Notes: generated by a model from the letters alone, not told the origin. DNA of 57,103 nt from an uncultured beta proteobacterium (GCA_903885585.1 CAISJH010000429.1:1-57103); one strand, 5' to 3'; positions 18,894 to 28,190 are shown, counted from the first letter of the stretch. Made by a program: numbers and translations.

Positions 18894-18901
18894 GGACCGT
18901 C

Positions 18902-21900
18902 ATGGTGAATCGCGCGGCGTTGCATCTCATTGCCTGGGCCTTCACGGGGCTGTGCCTGCTGGTCAGTGCCTTTTCGAGCTACGCACAGACCGCTGGCAGC
19001 GGGACATCCAGCAACACACCCAATACCCGGATTCAGCGCGGCAGCGCCCTGCCCGGGGCGGGTTCTGGGTTTTCCTGCGGGCCTGGGATGACGTACGTGA
19101 TGGTGGACGGCGTGGCACGTTGCAAGGTCACCGACGTCGCATCTTCGCTGCCCACCGCCTCCTGCCCCGCGTTCGGGATGGCTGCGCCGTTTCCGACCGT
19201 GGAGGGCTGCACCTACGTGCTGCCCCTGACCGGTGGCGGGGGGCGTGTAACTCGCAGCAACTGGAACTCGTCGACCTTCAGGGGAACGGCGAGCCTTGCC
19301 TGCAACAACGGCTCCTGGCAGGTCTTGTCGTCGACCTGTGCACCGGTCCCCACGCTCACTTCGAGCGTCAGCAGCGCGTTCGTGGCGCAGGGCGCTGCGT
19401 CGCCGCGATTGATGTGGACCTCGACGAACGCCACGCCGTCTTCAGCTGCCGTGGTTTGCACCGGAGCCAATCCACTGTCGCAGTCGTCCTTGCCCGCCAA
19501 CGGTGAGGTCAGCCTGCCTACATCAGCCATTGGCCTGACCAACTGCGTTTTGACGGTGCAAGGCGGTGCAGGCTCGTCGGCAACTTCGTCTGCTTCCTGG
19601 ACAGTCCAGGCACCAGCAAACTGTCTTGCCACGACCATGAGCAGTGGCGCTTGCAGCTACGCTGTCTCGGGGCTTTCTCACGGGTTCTCGGGAGACTTCG
19701 CGACGACATCTCCCGGCTTCACCGGCAGCATTCGCGCCACCTGCTCCAACGGCTCACTGGCCTACTCCAACGAGTCGTGCGTCGAACTTGCGAGCATTGG
19801 CGCATTCTCGGCAGCGCCGGCGAGTGTCCTCACTGGCCAGGCGGTTAGCTTGACCTGGTCAGCCTCTGGTGCCAGCTCCCTGGTGCTGAGCTGCTCGGGC
19901 GCGAATGCAAGGGCGTCGCAAGCGGTTGCCTCTTCAGGCTCACTGGCGGTCTCCACGTCCAACGCCGGTTCGACCACCTGCACATTGCTGGCCACGGGCG
20001 CAAGTGGTTCAACGGCTTCAAGGAGCGTCACCTACTCGGTGACTGCGCCAGCGGCCTGCAGTGCTGCATCTACAAGCAGCGGTGCCTGCACGTTCTCTGT
20101 CCCAGCGCTTTCCAGCGGTACCAGCACCACGGTGAATGACTCAACACCTGGCCACACCGGCAGCATCTCGGCAACGTGCTCCAACGGCAGCCTGAGCTAT
20201 GGCGCAGCGAGTTGCGTGCCAGATGGGTGTGCGGCGACAACCGTCATGAGCGGCTCATGCAGTTTCCCCGTGGGAGCTCTGGCGCACGGAGGATCGTCCT
20301 CGGTTGTCAACACAGCATCGGGCTTTTCCGGCTCTGCCACCGCCACATGCAACGCTGGTGCGGTCGCGCTGTCGGGCACGATTTGCGCTGCCGCGACCAA
20401 CCCTTGCCCAGCGGGCTCGCAGACCTCCGGCCTTTGCACCTACGCCTACGGAGCACTCGCGCACGGTGCCACAGGAGCGGCCACCAACACGGCACCTGGA
20501 TTCTCAGGTTCGGCCACAGCGGCCTGCACCCACGGGACCGTATCGCTGTCGGGCGCGAGCTGCACCTCGGCGACGAACGCGTGCGTAGCGGGCTCACAGA
20601 CTTCAGGAAGTTGCACTTACTCCTACGGAGCGCTCTCGCACGGTGCCACCGGATCTGCCACGAACACGGCATCGGGCTTTTCAGGTTCTGCCACGGCGAC
20701 CTGCACCAACGGGACCGTATCGCTGTCTGGCGCGAGCTGCACCTCGACGACGAATGCCTGCGCAGCGGGCGCACAGACTTCGGGCAGTTGCACCTACGCC
20801 TATGGAGCACTCACGCACGGTGCCACAGGATCGGCCACCAACACGGCATCGGGCTTCGCCGGCTCGGCCACGGCGACCTGCACCAACGGCTCAGTGTCGC
20901 TGTCGGGAGCGAGCTGCACCTCGACGACGAACCCGTGCGCGGCGGGCTCTCGGACTGTCGGCAGCTGCACCTATTCCTTTGGAGCGCTGACCCACAACAA
21001 CACGGGCGCGGCTACCAACACGGCGTCGGGCTTCGCCGGCTCGGCCACGGCGACCTGCACCAACGGGACCGTATCGCTGTCTGGCGCGAGCTGCACCTCG
21101 ACGACGGATGCCTGCGCAGCGGGTTCGCAGACAGTAGGCAGCTGCACGTACTCTTTTGGAGCGCTGACCCACAACAACACGGGCGCGGCTACCAACACGG
21201 CCTCAGGCTTCTCCGGTTCGGCCACAGCGACCTGCACCAACGGAAGTGTGTCGCTGTCAGGTGCGAGCTGCACCTCGACGACTAACGCCTGTGCGGCAGG
21301 TTCGCAGACCGTGGGCAGCTGCACCTACTCCTTTGGAGCGCTGACCCACAACAACACGGGCGCTGCCACCAACACGACCTCGGGCTTCTCCGGTTCGGCC
21401 ACAGCGACCTGTACCAACGGATCAGTCTCGCTGTCGGGTGCGAGCTGCACCTCGACGACGAATGCCTGCGCGGCTGGCTCGCAGACTGTGGGCAGCTGCA
21501 CCTACTCCTTTGGAGCGCTGACCCACAACAACACGGGCGCTGCCACTAACACGACCTCGGGTTTCACGGGCAGCGCCCTGGCGACCTGCACCAACGGATC
21601 AGTCTCGCTGTCGGGCTCGAGCTGCACCTCGACGACGAATGCTTGTGCGGCGGCCGCGACCTCCAGTGGCGCGTGCTCCTTCTCAATTCCGGCCCTCACG
21701 CACAATGGTGCAACGACCGTAGCCGACTCCACTGCTGGCTACACGGGCAACATCACGGCGACCTGTGCGAACGGAAACCTGAGCTACAGCGCACCGAGTT
21801 GCGCCGCTGATGGCTGTGCGGCCACGAGCAGGACCAGTGGTGCGTGCTCTTTCTCGATTCCGGCTCTGGCACACAACGGCACCACAACCGTAGCAGATTC

Positions 21901-24900
21901 CACTGCTGGCTACACGGGCAACATCACGGCGTCGTGCTCTGCAGGCAGCCTCAGCTACAGCGGAGCTTCCTGCGTCTTGGACGTCGTTGGCTGCGCCGCC
22001 GCCACAACCTCCAGTGGGTCATGCTCGTTTGCGATCCCGGCGCTGGCTCACAACGGTACCTCCACTGTGGGCGACTCCACTGCTGGCTACACCGGAAATA
22101 TCACGGCATCCTGTAACAACGGTAGCTTGGCATTCAGCTCTGCGAGTTGTGTTGCTGACGTGGTTCCACCATGCGCGGCGGCAACGACCTCTAGCGGTTC
22201 GTGCGCCTTCTCGATTCCTGCTCTGGCGGACAACGGCACCACCACGGTGGCGGACTCCACCGCTGGCTATACGGGCAGCATCACGGCGTCATGCTCCAAC
22301 GGCAGTCTGAGCTACAGCGGGGCGAGTTGCGTGGCCGATAGCTGTTCCGCCACAACGAGGACCAGCGGCGCTTGCTCGTTCTCGATTCCTGCACTGAGCA
22401 GTGGTACGAGCACCACGGTGGCGGACTCCACTGCCGGCCACACCGGCAGCATCACGGCCTCCTGCTCTGCGGGCAGCCTGAGCTACAGCGCAGCGTCCTG
22501 CAATCCAGATAGCTGCGCTGCGGCCACGACCTCGAGTGGGGCGTGCTCCTTCTCGGTTCCTGCACTGAGCAGTGGCACGAGCACCACGGTGGCGGACTCC
22601 ACTGCCGGCTACAGCGGCAGCATCACGGCGTCCTGTACGAATGGCGCCCTTAGCTACAGCGCGCCAAGCTGCAATCCCGACGGCTGTGTGGCTGGTTCGC
22701 GTACCTCAGGAGCTTGCTCGTTCTCTCACGGTGCCCTCGCGCATGGTGCGTCTGTAACGGCCGCCACTGCGACGGCGGGCTACACGGGCTTTGCCGACCT
22801 GAGTTGTTCAGCGGGCGCGGTGACTGTGTCGAACGCGAGTTGTGCGTCTGGGTGCGCGGCAGGAGTGCAGTCATCTGGCAGCTGCAACTACACGTACGGC
22901 GCGTTGGGGCACGGGACTACGGGTGCTGCAACCAACTTGACCGCAGGCTTTACCGGTTCAGCCACTGCAACCTGCTCGAACGGTACGGTAACGCTGTCGG
23001 GAGCGAGCTGCACCTCGACGACGAACCCTTGTGCGGCGGGCTCACAGACTGTAGGCAGTTGCACCTATTCGTTTGGAGCGCTGACTCACAACAACACGGG
23101 GTCGGCCACCAACACGACCGACGGTTTCACGGGAAGCGCCCTGGCGACCTGCACCAACGGCTCAGTCTCGCTGTCGGGAGCGAGCTGCACCTCGACGACG
23201 AACCCTTGCGCGGCGGGCTCACAGACTGTAGGCAGCTGCACCTATTCTTTTGGAGCGCTGACCCACAACAACACGGGGTCGGCTACCAACACGACATCGG
23301 GTTTCTCGGGCAATGCGCTGGCGACCTGCACCAACGGGACCGTGACACTGTCTGGCGCGACCTGCACAGAACTGTGTCCCTCCGCTACCAGGCCTGTGGC
23401 TTCTGAAAACGGCACATGCTCGGCGGGATTCACCGGAAGCACGGTTCGCACCAGGACAGTCTCTTGCGGCACGACGGGTTGGACGACCGGTGCCTGGGGG
23501 GCGTGGGACACCAGTAGCTGCTCGGCTGTTGCGCCGGCAAACCCCTGGATCAGCGCCCCCGCAAGCGTGGCATCAGATCAGACAATTTCCCTGTCCTGGG
23601 GCGCGACGGGCACCGTTACCTCGTACGCGGTGACTCTCACGAGTGGCCCCTACTCGAACACCATTGGGTTTGGGCTATCCACGTCTTGGTCTGGTCTAGC
23701 CGGAAACAATGGGTTCACCAACGGAAGCTGGTCAGTGTCCGTCAGGGCCTGCAATGGCACGGCATGCTCCACAGCTTCAGCGCCAATGTCGGTGACTTGC
23801 CCAGCGGAGCAGCCATCGACGTCCGAGTCGGCAGCGTGCGACGCAGGGTCGGTTGGTACCAAGACCAGGACGCGCAGCGTGACCTGCCCGGCAGGAGGAA
23901 CGGGCTGGAGTGTCTCCAGCTTTGGGGCATGGAACACAAGCGCTTGTGTTTCAGACTGCGCTGCCACGACGCTTTCAAGTGGCGCTTGCTCTTTCTCGAT
24001 CCCCGGCACGCCAAGTGGTCAGAGCCGGACCGTCGCAGACTCGACGCCAGGCTATACGGGAAGCATCACGGCAACCTGCACAAATGGCACCTGGAGTTCT
24101 AGTGGCGCGTCCTGCGGTCAGGATTGTTCGGCCAGCAGCGTCACACCATCAGGTAGCAGCTGCACGTACAGCTATAGCGTCATTGGGCACGGTAGCACTG
24201 GTGCAGCAAACAACGTGACCAGCGGCTTCTCGGGTTCGGGCACTGCACGGTGCAACAACGGTGCTGTGACTATCGACGCCGGAGCAACGTGTGGCCGCAC
24301 AGCTCCGTCGTCTGCGTGGGTGACGTCTTCCTCAAGCGTTCAGTCCACCCAGAACATAAGTCTGTCTTGGGGGGCATCCGGTACGGTCACCAGCTATCTT
24401 CTGCGTATGTCGGGTCCTGGTGTGACAGGAACGCTTGATATGGGAACAAGTACCTCGTACACGGGGGGCGCTGGTGCATCTGGATTCACCAACGGAACAT
24501 TCAACTTCTGGGTCACGGCGTGCAACGGTACTGCATGCAGTGCGGAAAGCGCTCCGTCGACGACCGCAGTAACTTGCTCGCTTCCTGCTCCTGCCACTAG
24601 GCAAACGGATGTCTGTGATGCAGGGTATACAGGAACCAGGTTCCGTGATCGTGCGGTAACGTGCAACATCTCCGATGGTTCTAAAGATTGGACAGTTGGC
24701 GCTTTCCCTTCTACGTGGAATACAAGTGGATGCGCGCAAGTCGTAGCGCAAGGTCAGTGCCAAATCATCAGCGCAGTTACGTCTGGTGCTGTTTCTACTT
24801 GGTCACCCGGCGGATCCAGGACCAGCCAGGTATCACTAGGGAAGTATCTTCAAGGAGAGGAGTGGTGCGAGGGTGTGAATGGCGGTTATTGCCAAGACAG

Positions 24901-25114
24901 GGTTCCGGACTGTCAAAATGGAAATCCTGGCGTCTATGGTTGCGACACTGTGGAGTATGTGTGCTGGGCTAGACCAGTGCAGGCCTGCAATTACAATGGG
25001 TTTTTGGTTCCCGATGGGAGTGGCTTTACGCCATTTGGATTTCCAACAAGGTACTGCCGGCAGGGTGTTTTGCAGTCAACACCGTACTTTGGACCAAACA
25101 GTTTTGGCTATTGA
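18902..25114 (+). CDS. Giant secreted Cys-rich tandem-repeat protein, putative pilus-associated adhesin
   Basis: Single ~2,070-aa ORF (ORF track opens at TTG 18890, overlapping the upstream stop); signal peptide; more than 20 four-Cys modules of ~55-59 aa plus Ig-like and TSP1-like segments. Confidence 0.85.
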   Translation: MVNRAALHLIAWAFTGLCLLVSAFSSYAQTAGSGTSSNTPNTRIQRGSALPGAGSGFSCGPGMTYVMVDGVARCKVTDVASSLPTASCPAFGMAAPFPTVEGCTYVLPLTGGGGRVTRSNWNSSTFRGTASLACNNGSWQVLSSTCAPVPTLTSSVSSAFVAQGAASPRLMWTSTNATPSSAAVVCTGANPLSQSSLPANGEVSLPTSAIGLTNCVLTVQGGAGSSATSSASWTVQAPANCLATTMSSGACSYAVSGLSHGFSGDFATTSPGFTGSIRATCSNGSLAYSNESCVELASIGAFSAAPASVLTGQAVSLTWSASGASSLVLSCSGANARASQAVASSGSLAVSTSNAGSTTCTLLATGASGSTASRSVTYSVTAPAACSAASTSSGACTFSVPALSSGTSTTVNDSTPGHTGSISATCSNGSLSYGAASCVPDGCAATTVMSGSCSFPVGALAHGGSSSVVNTASGFSGSATATCNAGAVALSGTICAAATNPCPAGSQTSGLCTYAYGALAHGATGAATNTAPGFSGSATAACTHGTVSLSGASCTSATNACVAGSQTSGSCTYSYGALSHGATGSATNTASGFSGSATATCTNGTVSLSGASCTSTTNACAAGAQTSGSCTYAYGALTHGATGSATNTASGFAGSATATCTNGSVSLSGASCTSTTNPCAAGSRTVGSCTYSFGALTHNNTGAATNTASGFAGSATATCTNGTVSLSGASCTSTTDACAAGSQTVGSCTYSFGALTHNNTGAATNTASGFSGSATATCTNGSVSLSGASCTSTTNACAAGSQTVGSCTYSFGALTHNNTGAATNTTSGFSGSATATCTNGSVSLSGASCTSTTNACAAGSQTVGSCTYSFGALTHNNTGAATNTTSGFTGSALATCTNGSVSLSGSSCTSTTNACAAAATSSGACSFSIPALTHNGATTVADSTAGYTGNITATCANGNLSYSAPSCAADGCAATSRTSGACSFSIPALAHNGTTTVADSTAGYTGNITASCSAGSLSYSGASCVLDVVGCAAATTSSGSCSFAIPALAHNGTSTVGDSTAGYTGNITASCNNGSLAFSSASCVADVVPPCAAATTSSGSCAFSIPALADNGTTTVADSTAGYTGSITASCSNGSLSYSGASCVADSCSATTRTSGACSFSIPALSSGTSTTVADSTAGHTGSITASCSAGSLSYSAASCNPDSCAAATTSSGACSFSVPALSSGTSTTVADSTAGYSGSITASCTNGALSYSAPSCNPDGCVAGSRTSGACSFSHGALAHGASVTAATATAGYTGFADLSCSAGAVTVSNASCASGCAAGVQSSGSCNYTYGALGHGTTGAATNLTAGFTGSATATCSNGTVTLSGASCTSTTNPCAAGSQTVGSCTYSFGALTHNNTGSATNTTDGFTGSALATCTNGSVSLSGASCTSTTNPCAAGSQTVGSCTYSFGALTHNNTGSATNTTSGFSGNALATCTNGTVTLSGATCTELCPSATRPVASENGTCSAGFTGSTVRTRTVSCGTTGWTTGAWGAWDTSSCSAVAPANPWISAPASVASDQTISLSWGATGTVTSYAVTLTSGPYSNTIGFGLSTSWSGLAGNNGFTNGSWSVSVRACNGTACSTASAPMSVTCPAEQPSTSESAACDAGSVGTKTRTRSVTCPAGGTGWSVSSFGAWNTSACVSDCAATTLSSGACSFSIPGTPSGQSRTVADSTPGYTGSITATCTNGTWSSSGASCGQDCSASSVTPSGSSCTYSYSVIGHGSTGAANNVTSGFSGSGTARCNNGAVTIDAGATCGRTAPSSAWVTSSSSVQSTQNISLSWGASGTVTSYLLRMSGPGVTGTLDMGTSTSYTGGAGASGFTNGTFNFWVTACNGTACSAESAPSTTAVTCSLPAPATRQTDVCDAGYTGTRFRDRAVTCNISDGSKDWTVGAFPSTWNTSGCAQVVAQGQCQIISAVTSGAVSTWSPGGSRTSQVSLGKYLQGEEWCEGVNGGYCQDRVPDCQNGNPGVYGCDTVEYVCWARPVQACNYNGFLVPDGSGFTPFGFPTRYCRQGVLQSTPYFGPNSFGY
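20403..21650 (+). repeat. 174-bp (58-aa) in-frame tandem repeats, about 7 units
   Basis: Repeated CAAGSQTVGSCTYSFGALTHNNTGAATNT[AT]SGFSGSATATCTNGSVSLSGASCTSTTN; adjacent units nearly identical at nucleotide level. Confidence 0.9.
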
Positions 25115-25480
25115 GCGATCTCCAGTGGGGACTATTGCTGATTTCCGTATGTTCGATCCATTTCTGTCAGACTAAAGTATTGATATAAATTACCTCGCAG
25201 GCGAGATCAATCTGCTTTGTCCGCATTGACGTGGCCCATAGCCGCCTCCCTGGTAGGTCGTAGTTACCTCATACCCCCAGATCGTGACCGAGGCGGCGCT
25301 ACGGCCTAGGATTTTGATCTGTTATGGTATCCCGGAAGTTGGATGAAGCACCCAGATACCACGTTCATCCCTGCAACGCTAGCACCACCACTTGCGACTC
25401 TCGCGAGTCTTTGATTGTTGTCTCTTTGGCGGCTTCAGTATTCAATTGGCGCTATTATTGTGGGCGTCACAAGAATATAT

Positions 25481-26581
25481 CTAATTATTTGCGGGAGTAG
25501 TGAATTGCCAAATCTTCTTCTCTGGCGTGCCAGCTATCTTTAATTCAATCGTTACTGTGTATGTTGTGTTCGGTTGCAGCGAATCAAGAGGAAGGAGAAA
25601 TGCTTGGTTGGGTTGTATATGCTTTGCCGGATCTGTTTTGTGTGTGTGTGTGCGTGCGGAGATGGCTTGTCCGTTTGGTCCTCTCATTTCGAATAAATCA
25701 AGGGACGTAATCTCAGCACTGGCTTCTATGGTTACAGGAAACCCGAATACAGCACCCAAGCCAAGATCAGGCGCAGGATGAGGTACTTCGTTTCCAAACC
25801 TTAGTCCGTCCGCGACGGACCCTGGAGTCGGGTACACCATCAATTGAGGATTCTTCGGGTACTGACACTGTACCTGGCAGCCCATTGATAAGCCCACCGT
25901 AGACGATACTGTGTAATCTCCCAGGTTTGTTGCGCGCGATAGAGTGTAGTAACTCGCACCGTAGCCCGCATCTCTCCAGGGGCCTAGAGCTCCAAAGCGG
26001 TGATACACGGTATTCAGTTGACCTTTGGCGAACTGCCTTCCCAGCTCTTGGGCTGTCATTAAGCCTGCTCCAGAAAGCTTCGACGCGTTTGCTTCCTGCT
26101 GGGTGCTAAAGGTTGTCCCTTCAGCAATTGCTGAAAGTATCTCTGTGTTAGCCCCTAAATATCCTGCGGCTCGCACACGGTCGGATGGCGAGTACCCCGT
26201 AAAGTTCGGCGTGCCTGGCACTTGATAGTGAGCACCTTCCGGGATGGACTCAGCGTTGGCAATCCACTTGGAGTGGTCCTGTGCAGCCTTTTGGAGTGCT
26301 GCGTTGGGCAGCAGATAGCCTTGGCCGTAGCGCACGCGAGCTTCATTGAGGTACGACAAGGCTGCTATGGCGCCTTGGCTCAGGCCGCTCAGATCTGGCG
26401 CTTGCAACTGCAGCGCAGTGGGGTCTGGTACGGGCGCTGTGGGCGTTACAGGGGTTGATGGTCCTGAGATCTGTGCAGTACCGCCCGAGCCGCCGCCTCC
26501 GCCTCCGCAGGCCGCAAGTGCGGCTGCCGTCATCAGTGTCAGCGCGCGTTGCGCATAAGAGTTGTGTCGAGTGCGGGCCAT
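25481..26581 (-). CDS. CAP-superfamily (SCP/PR-1-like) lipoprotein
   Basis: LMTAAALAACGGGGGG lipobox; LSYLNEARVRYGQGYLLPNAALQKAAQDHSKWIANAE...PEGAHYQVPGTPNFTGYSPSDRVRAAGY. Confidence 0.8.
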   Translation of the reverse strand: MARTRHNSYAQRALTLMTAAALAACGGGGGGSGGTAQISGPSTPVTPTAPVPDPTALQLQAPDLSGLSQGAIAALSYLNEARVRYGQGYLLPNAALQKAAQDHSKWIANAESIPEGAHYQVPGTPNFTGYSPSDRVRAAGYLGANTEILSAIAEGTTFSTQQEANASKLSGAGLMTAQELGRQFAKGQLNTVYHRFGALGPWRDAGYGASYYTLSRATNLGDYTVSSTVGLSMGCQVQCQYPKNPQLMVYPTPGSVADGLRFGNEVPHPAPDLGLGAVFGFPVTIEASAEITSLDLFEMRGPNGQAISARTHTHKTDPAKHIQPNQAFLLPLDSLQPNTTYTVTIELKIAGTPEKKIWQFTTPANN

Positions 26582-26740
26582 AATATAGTCCTCGTGAGAT
26601 CTCAGGCGCGACTATAAGACCCCGAATGCTACTTTGCAACCCTTTTCTTTTATAATGCACTTATACTCATTTATTGCGAGATGAGTTGCAGCGCACGTCT
26701 CATGGTTGCGAAGTAACACATTGTGCGCTAGCATGTCCTG

Positions 26741-27376
26741 ATGCTTAGTCGCCACCTGCAGTACAGGTCCCAGCGTTTGCTGCAACGCCAGCAAGCTCGT
26801 AGCCACTCGCTGAGTAGCATCTTCGGGCTTTCAGACTTCGACGAGCGGATGCAGTGGAGGATCCCGTGGGACTTCGACACCCACCTCGTGTCTGGCGTGA
26901 CGATCTCCTTTGATGGATCGCTGTGGGTCGAAAGTTGGCGTTTGGGTACGCTCGAGGACTGCTTTGAGTGTGGCTCGCTGAGCGAGGCGCGAGACTTGGC
27001 GGTGCAGGAGGTGCCAAATTACCTCTTATGGCGCCTGCGTCACACCGGATCCAGTGGCCGAACGGCGGACGTGTACTTGCCGCGCGACCCCGTTGCCTTG
27101 TCTGGAGCAGAGGCTGTCATCGCCATCAAGGAGTCGGACAGTGCCGTGAGGCCCGCACTGGTTCTGTCTGGCGAGCGCCCGTTTTCGCAGCGTGTGCGGA
27201 CTGCCGCCGACATGTTGTTTTGGGCCAAGCCAATGGCGCCCGTCCAGCTCGACCTCAGCGAACAGCAGCTCGCCGATGGCTTTGTCCAGGTCGGAACGGT
27301 GAGGGACTGTGGGCACCTGGCACTCGCGCCCGACGCGCTGCGGATGCTTCCCGCCGAGGCTCCTCGAGCGACTTAG
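26741..27376 (+). CDS. Hypothetical protein
   Basis: Long ORF following an AT-rich promoter-like region. Confidence 0.55.
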   Translation: MLSRHLQYRSQRLLQRQQARSHSLSSIFGLSDFDERMQWRIPWDFDTHLVSGVTISFDGSLWVESWRLGTLEDCFECGSLSEARDLAVQEVPNYLLWRLRHTGSSGRTADVYLPRDPVALSGAEAVIAIKESDSAVRPALVLSGERPFSQRVRTAADMLFWAKPMAPVQLDLSEQQLADGFVQVGTVRDCGHLALAPDALRMLPAEAPRAT

Positions 27377-27600
27377 CGCAGGCCGCCCAGCTTTTGCCCA
27401 CACGGGGGCTTGCGCTCCAGCGCCTCGGGCGACTGCACCCCGGCGCGGCCAGCCGTCACGTCGGCGGTCCAAAGCGCCCGGCCGGGCTGCCCAACTGCTG
27501 GCAGCACCTTGCCGTACAGGGACAACAGGGCCGACAGGGCCTGGCGGTGGCTCGAAATCGAAAGCCCGCGCTGCGCAAACGACACGAGCCGTGCAAAGCG
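27373..27600 (-). pseudogene. intI: Integron integrase (intI) remnant with internal deletion
   Basis: Minus strand: SFAQRGLSISSHRQALSALLSLYGKVL joined to TADVTAGRAGVQSPEALERKPPCGQKLGG; both segments resemble separate regions of IntI-type tyrosine recombinases. Confidence 0.55.
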
Positions 27601-27641
27601 GCGTAAGGTTGTCGTCTACAACACGTTGGGCCTCACGCAAA

Positions 27642-28043
27642 ATGCAATCGCGACTCCGCATCCTTCTGCCCCTACTGCTTTTCGCCGTGGCACCGCAAGC
27701 CACTGCGCAGGACCTACAGCGCGGGCTTCGGAACTACCAGGAAATCATGGCCGGAAGGAAGAAGCTAGATCAGCTCAGTCCGCAAGAGCAGCAAGAGGTG
27801 TTGATCATCTTCCGCCGTGTGAGGGCCGCGCAGAACAGGTCAGGAAAGTCGTCAGCATGCCGCGAGGCTCAGGAGCGTGCGGAGTCTGCAGCGTCCGAAC
27901 TGGCCGATCGAGCAAGGAAGCTGAGAAATTGCGCCGAAGCTCAGGACTACAGCGAAGACTGTAGCTCGGAGTTTCGCCGCGTCCGAAGCGCGCACAGCGA
28001 CTACGAGAGCGCAGTGTCGTCGGTCCAGTCCGAGTGCAATTGA
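27642..28043 (+). CDS. Small secreted protein, possible integron cassette gene
   Basis: Signal peptide MQSRLRILLPLLLFAVAPQATAQ; charged C-terminal region; lies between the intI remnant and an attC-like sequence. Confidence 0.6.
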   Translation: MQSRLRILLPLLLFAVAPQATAQDLQRGLRNYQEIMAGRKKLDQLSPQEQQEVLIIFRRVRAAQNRSGKSSACREAQERAESAASELADRARKLRNCAEAQDYSEDCSSEFRRVRSAHSDYESAVSSVQSECN

Positions 28044-28067
28044 ATCCAATCACGGAGCGCCAGTGAG

Positions 28068-28190
28068 GCCTAAGCCCTCGCTCAAGCGGGGCGCCAACGG
28101 CTACCTCTGGTCGCAGCGGGATCAGCAAGGTCGCGCCATTACAAGGCGACGCAAAGCCTTCCATAGCGCAAGTCGTCGCACCCGTTGGGT
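28068..28190 (+). other. Degenerate attC-like sequence
   Basis: GCCTAAGCCCTCGCTCAAGCGGGGCGCCAACGGC (28068-28101) 25 bp after the cassette-like stop resembles attC 5' halves; GTTGGGT (GTTRRRY) at 28184. The 3' half is not clearly complementary. Confidence 0.35.

Noticed and set aside
20176-21285. 369-aa alternate-frame ORF (repeats of HLRLWSTHARCHRI...) inside the giant gene
   Set aside because: Frame-shifted reading of the 174-bp repeats; the Cys-rich frame is continuous for 6.2 kb with a signal peptide.
20403-22700. CRISPR array
   Set aside because: Periodicity of ~160-174 bp is coding, in frame, without repeat/spacer structure.
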